From: an uncultured Anderseniella sp.
Lineage (GTDB): Bacteria > Pseudomonadota > Alphaproteobacteria > Rhizobiales > Aestuariivirgaceae
Reading direction: 5' to 3'
NCBI GenBank assembly: GCA_947488295.1
Contig: CANKYU010000002.1
Coordinates: forward strand, 372,001 to 436,000
Length of the DNA: 64,000 nucleotides
This document shows, one piece after another, positions 1 through 11,259 of the stretch. The position numbers and the translations under genes were made by a program. The notes under the pieces are model-generated. The model made no database searches and had not been told where the DNA came from. It saw only the letters and a program-made list of their open reading frames with translations. Each line of letters opens with the position of its first letter. Position 1 is the first letter of the stretch.

Positions 1-1
1 G

Positions 2-727
2 TTGTCCGAAAAATTACCTACCGCCAAGAGTAAAAAGTTGGTAGCTAAACTCATACGCCAAGGTCGCTTATTGGACGCTGCCGAACTTATTACATCAGGT
101 GTAAATGCTCCTGACATGAATAACTTGCTGCGCCATCGATTTCAACTTCGCCCTCCGCCAATGAATGACATCTATAACGACCTACTACAAATCGATCCTA
201 AGACAATAATTACGACCAATTACGATGAGTTGATTGAGAAAAATTTTGACCACTATAGTGGTGGATCATCAAGCCATTCCATTCGCACACAAACCTCTAA
301 GAGCCTTCTCGCTGATCTCCGTTCGCCAGTTCGCAGCATTGTCAAATTGCATGGATGCATCACTGAGACAGACCATATTGTATTGGATAGGCGATCATTT
401 TTCAAAGCTCAGTCGGAGAATGTTGGTTTCTTTGATATTGTCAGGTCTCTGATGACCGTAAACACGGTATTATTTCTAGGTTATTCTATGAGCGATCCGG
501 ATATTCAGCTAATTTTGGAGAATACGAATATGTCTTCGTCTTCCACAAATCCCCACTACGCTTTGGTACCAAAATTTGAACACACTTCTCTAAAAAGCGC
601 CAATTCCGAAACTTACAATACTTTGTTTCTGGAGTATCCGGCGGGTGATCATGCAAAATTCCCATTGGCTCTAAGTCAGCTAAGGGAACAAGTTAGGCAA
701 ACGAGGGTTGATCGCGGGATACCCTAG
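2..727 (+). CDS. SIR2-like domain protein, 5'-truncated by the window edge
   Basis: The C-terminal part of a SIR2_2-type protein. Visible motifs are TTNYDELIE, KLHGC and LFLGYSMSDPDI, in the order typical of the family (NAD-binding or NAD-hydrolysing Rossmann domain). The N-terminal glycine-rich GAG motif is absent and the frame is open to the first base, so the TTG at position 2 is almost certainly not the real start. Bacterial SIR2_2 proteins often act as NADase effectors in antiphage systems. No partner is visible here because the upstream side is outside the window. The gene is AT-rich compared with the next gene, which hints at transfer. The SIR2 fold is well supported; a defence role is inference. 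Confidence 0.75.
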   Translation: MSEKLPTAKSKKLVAKLIRQGRLLDAAELITSGVNAPDMNNLLRHRFQLRPPPMNDIYNDLLQIDPKTIITTNYDELIEKNFDHYSGGSSSHSIRTQTSKSLLADLRSPVRSIVKLHGCITETDHIVLDRRSFFKAQSENVGFFDIVRSLMTVNTVLFLGYSMSDPDIQLILENTNMSSSSTNPHYALVPKFEHTSLKSANSETYNTLFLEYPAGDHAKFPLALSQLREQVRQTRVDRGIP

Positions 728-822
728 ATTTGCAGAGCCGCCAGGCGGAAACCTTCGTGAGCTTCCGCTGGTCAGCCCAAAGTCCGCTTTTGCTCTAGCG
801 TCAAAAAGCTTCACACTTGCAG

Positions 823-856
823 CGAATGACCGGGATCCGCCCGGTTTTGCCATTCG
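823..856. repeat. Inverted repeat, possible terminator
   Basis: CGAATG-ACCGGG (823-834) is mirrored by CCCGGT and CATTCG (840-845 and 851-856), giving a two-part hairpin with a small internal loop. It lies in the convergent gap between the SIR2-like gene and the acetoacetate-CoA ligase gene. There is no T-run, so it may act as a bidirectional transcription stop or only as a structural element. Confidence 0.35.
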
Positions 857-930
857 GGGCATAATGAACAAAGTCGGTTTGTCCCGCTAAGCCGACCTTG
901 AAACTCAGCTCGATCTATTGATCCCTGACC

Positions 931-2889
<1,959 letters not shown>

Positions 2890-3063
2890 GGAAAACTCGC
2901 AAAATCAGTGTGGGATCAGACAGGGGCCAGCCCCGATTGGCGGCACAATAAACATCCGGTCGGCAATCCAAAACCATTTTCTGTCACTTTTTGCGCGTTC
3001 ATTGAATGCCATGTTGAAATGCGGCGCTCTCATAACCCGACCTGATCTGCTAGAATCAGGCTC

Positions 3064-5091
3064 ATGAAACGAATCATTATTCCCATCCTGGTCCTGGTGG
3101 TGATTGCGGCAATCGCCATCGTGAGCATTCCGCTGCTGGTGCGCGGTGAATTTGCAACCGCCCAGCTCAGCAGCGCGGTCGAACAGGCGACCGGGCGCAA
3201 GCTGACCTTGCTGAAACCGCCAGCGGTCAAGCTCTGGCCGGACCTGAGGCTGGAAGTTGAAGGCGCGACGCTGTCCAATCCGCCCGCCATGTTTGAGGGA
3301 ACCACCATCTCCGCGCAGGCTCTCAAACTGCAGCTGTCATGGTCGGAGCTTATGTCCCGGCAGATCAATTTTCAGGAGCTGACGCTGGTTCGCCCGCGCC
3401 TCAACCTGGTTGTGGACAAGCAAGGCAAGTCCAACTGGGACTTCAACAAGGATGGCGGTGCAGAACAACCGTCCGAAGGCACCGGCTCGGCGGGCATTGA
3501 AAGTGTGCAGATCGCGCCGATAAAGATTGAAGACGGCGAGATCGTCTATGCGGACGAGCGCTCCGGATCAGAATTCCGGGCAACAGGGGTCAATGTCGTT
3601 GTGAGCATGGCCAACGCGCAAGCCCCCATGGACGTCAAGGGATCATTGATCTGGAACGGGCAACGCATTGACCTGCAGGTGTTCGCCAAATCGCCGGCCC
3701 GCCTTGCCTCGCAAGGCTCACCTGTCGACCTGTCAATCCAGTCGGCAAACCTCACCGCAGCCCTGTCCGGTCTTGCCCGTTTGGGCGACGGTCTGAACCT
3801 GGCCGGCAACCTTGATGTGTCATCGCCGGACCTGCGCAAGCTTGCCATGTGGGCAGGTGCCGAAATTGGCGGGCAAGCCGGGTTGAAGGCGTTTTCAGCC
3901 AAGGCCGGCATTGACCTGAGCGGGCAGACCGTCAAGCTGAACAAGGCCACCATTGCCATGGACGGCATGAACGCACAGGGCAATGTAATACTGACACTTG
4001 CGGGAAACCGGCCGCGCATCACCGCCAGCCTCGGTGTGGATCGGTTGAACACCAATATCTACACCGGCAAGCAGTCGTCGTCAGATGGCGGCAAAGCGCA
4101 ATCTGACTGGAATGATGCAGCTATCGATTTCAGCAGCCTGAATTCCGTGGATGCCAAATTGAGAATGCGCACAGGCGGCATTGTCTATGGCGACGTGAAT
4201 TTCGGGGAGACCCTGCTCGATATCGATCTGGCTGCAGGAAAGCTCAATGCCGACCTCAAAAAAATAACCATGTATGGCAGTACAGCGACCGGCAAGCTCT
4301 CGCTTGACGGCTCGGCCCGCGTCCCCAGGCTGACCGGGCAGTTTGACACCAGCGGACTGGACGCGCTCGCCCTGTTCAAGGATTTTGCCGGCACCTCGCG
4401 GTTCGAGGGCAAGCTTGCCACCAGATTGAACCTCGCGGCCACTGGCCGGTCGCAGCGGGAACTGGTGTCAACACTGGCAGGCACCGCGCAGTTCCAGCTG
4501 ACGGACGGCATGGTGCGCGGCATCGACATGGCGCAGATGGTCACCGGCGTGCAGAGCGCAGTGCTTGGCGGGTGGAACAAGTCCGACAATGCCGGTACCA
4601 AATTCTCCAGCCTTTCCGCCGGTTTCAGATTTGCCGACGGTATCGGAAACAATGATGACCTGAGCCTGGTGGGTCCGCAGGTGCGCGCAACAGGCAAGGG
4701 CACCGTCGACTTGTTGCGCAAACGGCTGAACTACAAGGTGGCGCCAAGTGCCGCGTCGGCCCCGGGCGGAGAATTTACCGGCCTCGTTGTGCCGGTGATC
4801 ATCAAGGGTCCGTGGGCAAACCCGAAAATCTACCCGGATGTGCAGGGCATTCTGGAAAATCCGCAAGCCGCGCTCGATGCACTGAGCAAGCTTGGTGTGT
4901 CGACCGGCGACATCAATGTCGAAGCTGCCGGCAACCAGCTGACAGACCAGGCCAAGGGCAAGGTATCGAAAACCATCGAGGACCAGACGCGCGGCCTGGT
5001 CGGTGACGAGGCCGCCAAAGCGCTTGGTGAACAAGGAAGCGGCAAGGCGGAAAAACTGTTCAAGAACCTGTTCAACAAGCCGCAGGAATAG
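3064..5091 (+). CDS. AsmA family protein
   Basis: Large envelope protein (675 aa) anchored by one N-terminal membrane segment (about residues 5-25), followed by a long periplasmic region with the repeating beta-strand pattern of AsmA/TamB-like proteins. It carries the family's C-terminal DUF3971/AsmA_2-type segment with repeated 'ATGKGTVDLL' style motifs. The family is linked to phospholipid transport and outer-membrane assembly. moaE begins 13 nt downstream, so the two may share a transcript. The last ~70 residues are polar and alanine/lysine-rich. The exact cargo cannot be told from sequence. Confidence 0.85.
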   Translation: MKRIIIPILVLVVIAAIAIVSIPLLVRGEFATAQLSSAVEQATGRKLTLLKPPAVKLWPDLRLEVEGATLSNPPAMFEGTTISAQALKLQLSWSELMSRQINFQELTLVRPRLNLVVDKQGKSNWDFNKDGGAEQPSEGTGSAGIESVQIAPIKIEDGEIVYADERSGSEFRATGVNVVVSMANAQAPMDVKGSLIWNGQRIDLQVFAKSPARLASQGSPVDLSIQSANLTAALSGLARLGDGLNLAGNLDVSSPDLRKLAMWAGAEIGGQAGLKAFSAKAGIDLSGQTVKLNKATIAMDGMNAQGNVILTLAGNRPRITASLGVDRLNTNIYTGKQSSSDGGKAQSDWNDAAIDFSSLNSVDAKLRMRTGGIVYGDVNFGETLLDIDLAAGKLNADLKKITMYGSTATGKLSLDGSARVPRLTGQFDTSGLDALALFKDFAGTSRFEGKLATRLNLAATGRSQRELVSTLAGTAQFQLTDGMVRGIDMAQMVTGVQSAVLGGWNKSDNAGTKFSSLSAGFRFADGIGNNDDLSLVGPQVRATGKGTVDLLRKRLNYKVAPSAASAPGGEFTGLVVPVIIKGPWANPKIYPDVQGILENPQAALDALSKLGVSTGDINVEAAGNQLTDQAKGKVSKTIEDQTRGLVGDEAAKALGEQGSGKAEKLFKNLFNKPQE

Positions 5092-5104
5092 GGACTGGCC
5101 GCAT

Positions 5105-5569
5105 ATGATACGGGTACAGGAAGAACCGTTCGACATAGCCGCAGAGCTGCGCGCGGTGCGCGACGGCAACCACAAGATTGGCGGCACGGCGCTGTTTGCC
5201 GGTTCCGTGCGCGACCTCAATCTTGGTGAACAGGTGTCTGCCATGACACTGGAGCATTATCCCGGCATGACCGAAAAGGCACTGGCCGAGATCGAGGTCG
5301 AGGCCAACGAACGATGGCCGCTTGAGGCAAGCCTCATCGTGCACCGCTATGGCCGCATGCAGCCGGGCGAGGATATCGTTCTGGTGATCACCTGCTCGTC
5401 GCACCGTGAAGCTGCCTTTGAGGCCTGCCAGTTTCTGATGGACTGGCTGAAGACCAGGGCGCCGTTCTGGAAGCTTGAAGAGGGCGATGACGCTGAAGCA
5501 GCCAAATGGGTGGATGCGCGGGACAGCGACAGCAAGGCTGCCGACCGCTGGAGCAAGGCGGAAGAATGA
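5105..5569 (+). CDS. moaE: Molybdopterin synthase catalytic subunit
   Basis: Large subunit of molybdopterin synthase, which converts cyclic pyranopterin monophosphate to molybdopterin using thiocarboxylated MoaD. The 155 aa are typical. The LEHYPGM segment (49-55) and the catalytic lysines in KTRAPFWK (Lys116, Lys123) are present. The ATG at 5105 places the N-terminus where the family begins; the same frame is open upstream inside the AsmA gene. No moaD lies next to it, so the small subunit must be elsewhere. The stop overlaps the next start (ATGA). A tungstate transporter occurs later in the window, which fits a cell using Mo/W cofactors. Confidence 0.93.
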   Translation: MIRVQEEPFDIAAELRAVRDGNHKIGGTALFAGSVRDLNLGEQVSAMTLEHYPGMTEKALAEIEVEANERWPLEASLIVHRYGRMQPGEDIVLVITCSSHREAAFEACQFLMDWLKTRAPFWKLEEGDDAEAAKWVDARDSDSKAADRWSKAEE

Positions 5570-6114
5570 GGCGTCGGGGGCGCCCGTTATGGCGCACGGG
5601 CCTCGACGTGCTGGCGGTTGTCGCGCTGACCCTGCTGGCTCTGGCCACGATGGAAATGCTGCCCGGCACCAATGTGGCCGGCAATATGCGGGTCATCGAT
5701 GGCGACAGCCTGCGTCCGTCCGACAACAGCCACGATGTTCGCCTGCAAGGCATTGACGCGCCCGAGATCGGCCAGCGCTGCCGCGACGCGGCGGGGCGCG
5801 ATTATGACTGCGGACGCAGGGCCAGACAGCACCTCAAGACCCTTGTTGCAGGCCGTGATGTCAGGTGCCGCACAATGGATGTCGATCGTTACCAGCGCTC
5901 GGTGTCGGTGTGTCATGCCGGTGAGACAGAGCTGAACCGGCAGATGGTGGCCGACGGATGGGCTGTGGCCTACAGGCTTCCGGCGTATGTACATTCGGAA
6001 CGCAATGCCAAGCGGGCCCGCAAGGGCATATGGCAGGGAGATTTTGATGAGCCGGAAAACTGGCGCAGACTGAACCGGTCCGACAGTGCCGGCAGCCAGG
6101 CCGAACCGGACTGA
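5566..6114 (+). CDS. Membrane-anchored thermonuclease-family (SNase-like) protein
   Basis: Staphylococcal-nuclease-fold protein (182 aa) with an N-terminal membrane segment or uncleaved signal (about 13-33). The core shows IDGDS (44-48), RLQGIDAPE (59-67) and a C-terminal ARKGIW segment, covering the calcium-binding and catalytic arginine positions of the family. It probably cleaves nucleic acids outside the inner membrane. The start overlaps the moaE stop as ATGA, so translation is probably coupled even though the functions look unrelated. A longer in-frame start inside moaE is less likely because it would put a hydrophilic extension before the membrane segment. Confidence 0.82.
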   Translation: MRRRGRPLWRTGLDVLAVVALTLLALATMEMLPGTNVAGNMRVIDGDSLRPSDNSHDVRLQGIDAPEIGQRCRDAAGRDYDCGRRARQHLKTLVAGRDVRCRTMDVDRYQRSVSVCHAGETELNRQMVADGWAVAYRLPAYVHSERNAKRARKGIWQGDFDEPENWRRLNRSDSAGSQAEPD

Positions 6115-6143
6115 ATTCCGACATTTTGCAAACGATCAGGTTT

Positions 6144-6174
6144 ATGATTTGCGGCTGATTCAGCCAAAAATCAT
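6144..6174. terminator. Bidirectional terminator hairpin
   Basis: ATGATTT..GGCTG (6144-6157) pairs with CAGCC..AAATCAT (6161-6174), giving a stem with a 2-nt internal mismatch and a 3-nt loop. It sits between the convergent nuclease and trkH genes. A- and T-rich flanks allow termination in both directions. The leader sequence resembles that of the hairpin after murA. Confidence 0.6.
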
Positions 6175-6180
6175 CCCGAT

Positions 6181-7686
6181 CTAACGCCAGAACGAGCGTG
6201 ACAGCACGACAAGCACGGTGAAGAATTCCAGCCGCCCAAGCAGCATGGCCACCGTCAACAGAAGTTTCGCGCCGGGGTCCAGGTTGGCATAGCTGCCAGC
6301 GGGCCCGACAATGTTTCCGAGCCCCGGGCCCACATTGGTGATTGTCGCCGTAGCGCTGGACAGGGCGGTAATCAGGTCAAGATTGAAAAACGACAAGGCA
6401 ATGGTGAACACCATGACCGATATGAACATGACGGTGACATAGGCCAGTACCGAAGTGGCGATTTCATTGGTGATCCTGGTATTGTTGAAGTTCAGGACCA
6501 CGATCCGGTTCGGGCTCATCAACTGGCGAATATAGCCCGACGCCGTCATCATCATGACCTGCAGGCGGAAGGTCTTCAGGCCACCGGTCGTCGAGCCCGT
6601 ACACCCGCCCAGGAACATCAGGGCAAAAAACAGCCCCATGATGCCGCTGCCCCAGTTGGTGTAATCGCCCAGGGCATATCCGGTGGTTGAAATAATCGAA
6701 ACGACATTGAAACTGACCACTCTGAGGGCGTCCAGAAACGGTTCGTCGTGCCGCACATAATACCACAGCGTCACGGTGAAGACCGCAAGGCCGGCGATCT
6801 GCACAAAACCACGCACCTGGGCATCGTTCCACACCGCCAGCGACCGGGAGCGCACCATCTTGACATACAGCACCAGCGGCATGCACGAGCCGAGCATGAA
6901 GACAATGGCGATCCAGTGAATGGCCTTGTTGTCGGCAAAATGCGCAAAAGACCGGTCATGGGTTGAAAACCCCGCAGTCGATACCGTTGTCATGGCGTGG
7001 TTGAGCGCATCGAAGGCATTCATGCCGGCCCAGTAGTAGGCAAATCCGCAGGCAAAAGTCAGGGTCAGATAGGTTACCGCGATAAGGCTGATGACCTCGC
7101 CGACGCGCGGCATGAACTTGTCGGAGCGGTCGGAATTTTCGGTTCGGAACAGCTGCATGCCGCCGACGCGCAGGAACGGCAGCATGACCAGCGCCATGAC
7201 CACGATGCCGACCCCGCCGATCCACTGCAGGATGGAGCGCCACAGCAACATGCCGGGCGGCAGGTGGTCGAGACCGGTCAGCACCGTGGCGCCGGTTGCG
7301 GTCAGGCCGGACACTGCTTCAAACAGCGCATTGGCAACACTGGCGTCACGGCCCAGGAACATGAACGGTATGGACGCCATCAGGCACAGTGCCATCCAGC
7401 TGAGCACCGTCAGCACGAAGCCTTCTTTCAGCGAAACATGTTCGGACCAGCCGCCGCGGCTGACCAGGACCAGCATGAGCCCGAGAAAGCCGGTAACGAA
7501 GGCAGAGGCCGCAAACACGCTCCAGTCGTCATTGCGGGCCACCAGGTCCGACACCAGGGGTGGAAACATGAACAGTGTCAGCACCAGCATCATCATGCCG
7601 ATGACGAAAAAGACCCGCGAAAGCTGAATTCCGTGATCTGCAAACCGGCGTTGGGAAGATTGTGTCTGCTTGAGAGTGTCTGCCAT
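6181..7686 (-). CDS. trkH: TrkH-family potassium uptake protein
   Basis: Potassium-translocating membrane subunit of a Trk system. Ten or so hydrophobic segments, with the repeated pore motifs of the family (SGLTATGATV, VSTAGFSTHD, ISTTGYALGD, ITNVGPGLGN, each carrying the filter glycine). The ATG at 7686 is preceded by AAAAGG, giving 501 aa, close to the usual length. An in-frame start at 7734 would add 16 residues without a good ribosome site. No trkA is adjacent, so the NAD-binding gating subunit must be elsewhere. It is transcribed convergently with the nuclease gene. Confidence 0.92.
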   Translation of the reverse strand: MADTLKQTQSSQRRFADHGIQLSRVFFVIGMMMLVLTLFMFPPLVSDLVARNDDWSVFAASAFVTGFLGLMLVLVSRGGWSEHVSLKEGFVLTVLSWMALCLMASIPFMFLGRDASVANALFEAVSGLTATGATVLTGLDHLPPGMLLWRSILQWIGGVGIVVMALVMLPFLRVGGMQLFRTENSDRSDKFMPRVGEVISLIAVTYLTLTFACGFAYYWAGMNAFDALNHAMTTVSTAGFSTHDRSFAHFADNKAIHWIAIVFMLGSCMPLVLYVKMVRSRSLAVWNDAQVRGFVQIAGLAVFTVTLWYYVRHDEPFLDALRVVSFNVVSIISTTGYALGDYTNWGSGIMGLFFALMFLGGCTGSTTGGLKTFRLQVMMMTASGYIRQLMSPNRIVVLNFNNTRITNEIATSVLAYVTVMFISVMVFTIALSFFNLDLITALSSATATITNVGPGLGNIVGPAGSYANLDPGAKLLLTVAMLLGRLEFFTVLVVLSRSFWR

Positions 7687-7973
7687 GAAGCCTTTTAACC
7701 CGGCCATGCAGGGATATCCAGCGAACAAGAGCACTGATTGACAGTCGCGAGCAGATTAACGTAGCGTTATTTAATGGCAATTGGTGGCGGTGGCGCCAGG
7801 CGGCGACACGAAAAACGGGCTGGAGCGGGAAATCCGCGGGCGAAAATTTCGCACCCGGCCGGGTGCGGCGGGTTTCAGGCCCGGGCGGCGGTTAAGTTTT
7901 TCAACATGATCCGGCTCCGCCCGCTTTACAATTGCCAACCGATTTGCCTGAATCAACTTCAGGGGGAGCAGAG

Positions 7974-8225
7974 ATGAAGCATGGCTATATTGGTACCCGA
8001 TTGCACAATGCGCGGGTTTCAAGGAAGATTTCAGTTCAGCAACTGGCCAGCGACATGGGCATTGCGATTGAAACTGTCCTCGACATCGAGGCCGGAGCGA
8101 CACTTGGACATTCGTCAACGATAATCGAGATGGGACGCGTGTTGGGGCTTTCCCTGACGGACCTGTTCGGTCCGAACGAAGACTCCAATATAATCCCGTT
8201 TCCCAAAGCCGAACGCGACAAATGA
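7974..8225 (+). CDS. Small XRE-family helix-turn-helix regulator
   Basis: 83-residue DNA-binding protein made almost only of one Cro/CI-type helix-turn-helix (about residues 8-62: GTRLHNARVSRKIS ... VQQLASDMGI ... VLDIEAG). It has a short tail ending FPKAERDK and no ligand domain. The ATG at 7974 follows a strong AGGGGGAG ribosome site, and a longer start at 7932 lacks one. The stop overlaps the start of the following unknown gene (ATGA), which strongly suggests the two are made together. Confidence 0.8.
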   Translation: MKHGYIGTRLHNARVSRKISVQQLASDMGIAIETVLDIEAGATLGHSSTIIEMGRVLGLSLTDLFGPNEDSNIIPFPKAERDK

Positions 8226-9061
8226 ACCAGGCAGGCGGCAGCAGGATAGACTGTGATCAGTACAACTGGATCGACCGCGGCCAGGTTGTCCGGGACCTCA
8301 CGGGGTATCCGTTCGGCGACAATGACCTGCCGTTTCGCGGACTTGGGCTGGTGTGCATAAGACCGTTTGTTACGGAGAACGGTGCATACGCAACCGAGGT
8401 TCAGTGGGACACCGCTTTCGCCACGCATGACAGTGTACAGTTTGCAGCGGCCAATCTCGGGGCCATGCCGGCTCCCTATTTTCTGAATTTCTATAATCAG
8501 GGGTGGTTTGCGGAACGCTTCGATACTGCCAGAGAAGCCTCGGACCGAATGACGTTCCTGCAGGACCTGAAAGTGTCGATGCTGCAATCGGCATTGCAGG
8601 CGGCAAGAGACCCCGCATCGATACCCGACTATGCCAGACAGGCCATCAAATCCCCGCGCCTTATCGCGTCCCGGCTGGTGTTTTCACAGGACGATCCCGA
8701 GCGCGGCTTTCCAATCCGTGATGTCGGAACGCGCACACCGCTCGGCAAAATCATGGGCGTGGACTGGTGTCTGGGGAGGAAGTTCCACCTGGATGAGCGT
8801 TTCACGCAGACGGAAAGCAATGTCCATGACAGGTATCTTGAAGTGTCGGAACATCGCCGGGTATTGTTTGATGAATGCATGGCGCTGATACCGGCACAGG
8901 GCAAGGCTGAAGCCTACTGGCTGCGCTATCACCGGGTTCTGTTTCCGGTCCATACCGGAAACGACATCACCATCGGATCACTGCTCATGCAAGGCGAGAC
9001 ACGCCCTGATCGTCTTGAGCCGTTCGGCCGGTCCGGTTACGAAGTGCCGGTAGACGTTTGA
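8222..9061 (+). CDS. Unknown protein coupled to an XRE regulator
   Basis: 279 residues; I do not recognise the family. There is no signal peptide or membrane segment, so it is predicted cytosolic. The segment around residues 140-250 (GTRTPLGKIMGVDWCLGRKFHLDERF ... RYHRVLFPV) has the alternating pattern of a small alpha/beta sensor domain, and a PAS-like fold is possible but not shown. The start overlaps the stop of the regulator gene upstream as ATGA, so the pair probably works together. It converges on another unknown gene 20 bp away. GC content is lower than in the core genes around it. Confidence 0.6.
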   Translation: MNQAGGSRIDCDQYNWIDRGQVVRDLTGYPFGDNDLPFRGLGLVCIRPFVTENGAYATEVQWDTAFATHDSVQFAAANLGAMPAPYFLNFYNQGWFAERFDTAREASDRMTFLQDLKVSMLQSALQAARDPASIPDYARQAIKSPRLIASRLVFSQDDPERGFPIRDVGTRTPLGKIMGVDWCLGRKFHLDERFTQTESNVHDRYLEVSEHRRVLFDECMALIPAQGKAEAYWLRYHRVLFPVHTGNDITIGSLLMQGETRPDRLEPFGRSGYEVPVDV

Positions 9062-9081
9062 TGGTTTGCGCCAGCGCGGGA

Positions 9082-9798
9082 TCATCTGACCCCGTGGAGT
9101 TCCGGACTGACGGCAGCAAGGTCCCGGGTGATCTGGTGGCTCGGCTGGTAACACAGGGTTTCGCGGTCCTGTTCCACACATACCGGCCGCCGTTTCCAGA
9201 CAATAAACCCCTCTTCCAGGTGATTGTAGTAGATGCGGCGAAGCATACCGCGCTGCGCCCGGCTCTCGGTTGTCAGACCCCATATATAGTCCGGTTTCCA
9301 GTATCCCCAGACCAAAGCGTGATGCAGCAGTGAAATGTCGTTGATCAGCCTGCTTTTGGGGCCGCCGCGCAGTGCCTGAGACATGAACAGTTCGCCTCTA
9401 TAGGCCATGCGCCCGCCCAGCCGTGAAACCGGGTCGGACATCGGTTCGGATACCGCCTCAATGTGCACGTCCTCGCCCGCCCTGGTGTGCGCATCCATCA
9501 GCCAGGCACGGCACCAGTGGTTGAACGGCCCGGTAGGTTCATAGAGGCGATAGGCTTCGACATAGACGGGCTCGCCGTCCTTGCGCCCTTCAATCCAGAA
9601 CGCCGATTGCGACAGTTCGGGACCGTTGTGCTGCGGATCGAAGTAGGGCGAAATCGCATCATTGCGCAATTGGGCCCTGACCCTTGCGAATCGGTCAAAG
9701 TCGACGCTGGTCGCGATTTCAATGCCATGCACAGCAACCACCTGCATGTGCAGCCGCGTCACAATCTGGTTGATTCCCAGCGGGTCCAGTTCCTGCAT
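9082..9798 (-). CDS. Unknown cytosolic protein
   Basis: 238 residues with no signal peptide and no recognised family. Tryptophan- and tyrosine-rich blocks stand out (FNHWCRAWLMDAH, HALVWGYWKPDYIWGL, YYNHLEEGFIVW). The start at 9798 follows a GAGGGG ribosome site; a start at 9813 is also possible. It converges on the unknown gene at 8222-9061, and the AT-rich 5' side (9800-9960) probably holds its promoter. The mixed alpha/beta pattern would fit an acyltransferase-like fold, but this is only a guess. Confidence 0.55.
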   Translation of the reverse strand: MQELDPLGINQIVTRLHMQVVAVHGIEIATSVDFDRFARVRAQLRNDAISPYFDPQHNGPELSQSAFWIEGRKDGEPVYVEAYRLYEPTGPFNHWCRAWLMDAHTRAGEDVHIEAVSEPMSDPVSRLGGRMAYRGELFMSQALRGGPKSRLINDISLLHHALVWGYWKPDYIWGLTTESRAQRGMLRRIYYNHLEEGFIVWKRRPVCVEQDRETLCYQPSHQITRDLAAVSPELHGVR

Positions 9799-10048
9799 TA
9801 CCCCCTCAAACATTGCCGTAATAGTGGTTTTACGTGACTTGAAGCTTACGCAACACACACTGATTTACCCGCCAATGAGAGGTAAACGATGCATCAATAC
9901 AGTAATATTGCCATTAACCGCCGACTTGTGCTGACCGATTAGGCTGCACGTCTTGCACGTTACAGTTGCACGGGGAATTCAACAACCGAAAAACCCTCGT
10001 TTTCAGTGTTTCTGAAACCTGCTTCGCGAACACACGGTCGGCGGCCGG

Positions 10049-10558
10049 TCATTTCCGGTCAACCCCATCGTGGGTGTACACCACAACCTGGAAACCCTCT
10101 TCGGCTGATGGCGCCACGAAATGCTTCGTAATGAGATCAAACTGTTCATCAGTGGCTGCAAAGGCATGACTGCCGGCGGCATTGCGCTTGTGCAACCGGT
10201 CCCTGCATACATGGTCCGGAACATCCAGGAAGTGCAGCTGGTGCGCGCAGCCGGCCTTGTCCAGCAGGCCTCGAAGCCATGTCCGCATGGCAATTGTGTT
10301 GGCGGGAAAATCGAGAACCACGGACAGGCCTGACTGCAACAGCACAATCAGATGAGGCTCCAGGGCAACCCGAAGCCGGGCAGAACAGCGGACATAGTCA
10401 CTGACACAGTTCAGTTCGTCTGCAAACAGGGCTGCAAGCCACTGGTCTTCGCTGATCACCACAGTGGCAGGCGCCTGCCCCAGTTCAGCCGCCAGGGTCG
10501 ACTTTCCGGCCGCGATTTTTCCAACCAGCAAGTGTAACGTCGGCTTGTTATCGGTCAT
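10049..10558 (-). CDS. P-loop ATP-binding kinase-like protein (AAA_33)
   Basis: 169-residue single-domain P-loop NTPase. The Walker A motif (GKIAAGKST) lies at about 13-21, followed by an SEDQW segment and the conserved VVLDFPANT strand with its aspartate. A lid with DVPDHVCRDRLHKRN is typical of zeta-toxin/kinase-like AAA_33 proteins that phosphorylate small molecules or RNA ends. The start at 10558 is favoured because GAGG lies 9 nt before it, whereas at 10567 it abuts the ATG. It stands alone, without an antitoxin partner, so a housekeeping or resistance kinase is as likely as a toxin. Confidence 0.75.
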   Translation of the reverse strand: MTDNKPTLHLLVGKIAAGKSTLAAELGQAPATVVISEDQWLAALFADELNCVSDYVRCSARLRVALEPHLIVLLQSGLSVVLDFPANTIAMRTWLRGLLDKAGCAHQLHFLDVPDHVCRDRLHKRNAAGSHAFAATDEQFDLITKHFVAPSAEEGFQVVVYTHDGVDRK

Positions 10559-10764
10559 TTGAAGCATCCTCGTTCAACACGTTTCAGGATGTCTTGCCGC
10601 CTATCTGCTCGATCGGCAATGTTGAACCAGAAACACTGTGCCCACCACTCAATCAAAACTGTTATTCAGACGCTGACGCGAAACCAGAGCGGGAAGAGAA
10701 TATCCCAGACCGACGTATCCCGTCGCACCAAGCGACATAAAATGTCATTGTTCCGGGGAAAATC

Positions 10765-10839
<75 letters not shown>

Positions 10840-10986
10840 ATGATGCATGCCTTGTCCGGCAATATGGCAGGCGTATGCCACAGCAACCGAAACTGTGCAA
10901 GCATGATTGAACCTGCATGACAATAACAAGCCATATCCCTACATTATCAAGGTTCAACAATCGCTAATTCGAAAGTGGTGCAGGCC

Positions 10987-11130
10987 ATGGCCAGCGAAAC
11001 GGCTGCGGAACGTGAAAGACGCCTGGCGGAGGCGCTCAGGCGCAATCTTGCCCGGCGCAAGCAGCAGGCCCGCGCCAAACCGTCGGCAGCAGGCGGTGAA
11101 AAAAACAATTCCGACAAGGCAAAGGACTGA
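10987..11130 (+). CDS. Small basic/acidic-helix protein upstream of murA
   Basis: A 47-residue open frame beginning MASETAAERERR and ending NSDKAKD. It is highly charged and predicted almost wholly helical (residues 6-32), followed by a polar tail. A weak AGG lies 5 nt before the ATG. It lies 129 nt before murA on the same strand, between a tRNA and murA. Small charged proteins at this position are often annotated as hypothetical in alphaproteobacteria. Codon use is GC-rich like the core genes, which supports real coding. Function is unknown. Confidence 0.6.
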   Translation: MASETAAERERRLAEALRRNLARRKQQARAKPSAAGGEKNNSDKAKD

Positions 11131-11259
11131 AAATCAACCATATTTCGTCGCGCCTCATACCCTATTGCCCGAACTGGCATTTTAGGTGCATGAAAGCGCC
11201 ACAAAGCGGCACTATCGCATCCTACTTTCCAGATCGTATCAAAAGGGCACGAAAACAGC

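Noticed and set aside
708..890. 60-codon frame after the SIR2-like gene
   Set aside because: It crosses the hairpin at 823-856, overlaps the SIR2-like stop, and has no recognisable features.
4468..5244. 258-codon minus-strand frame
   Set aside because: Antisense to the AsmA gene and the moaE start, with no domain pattern.
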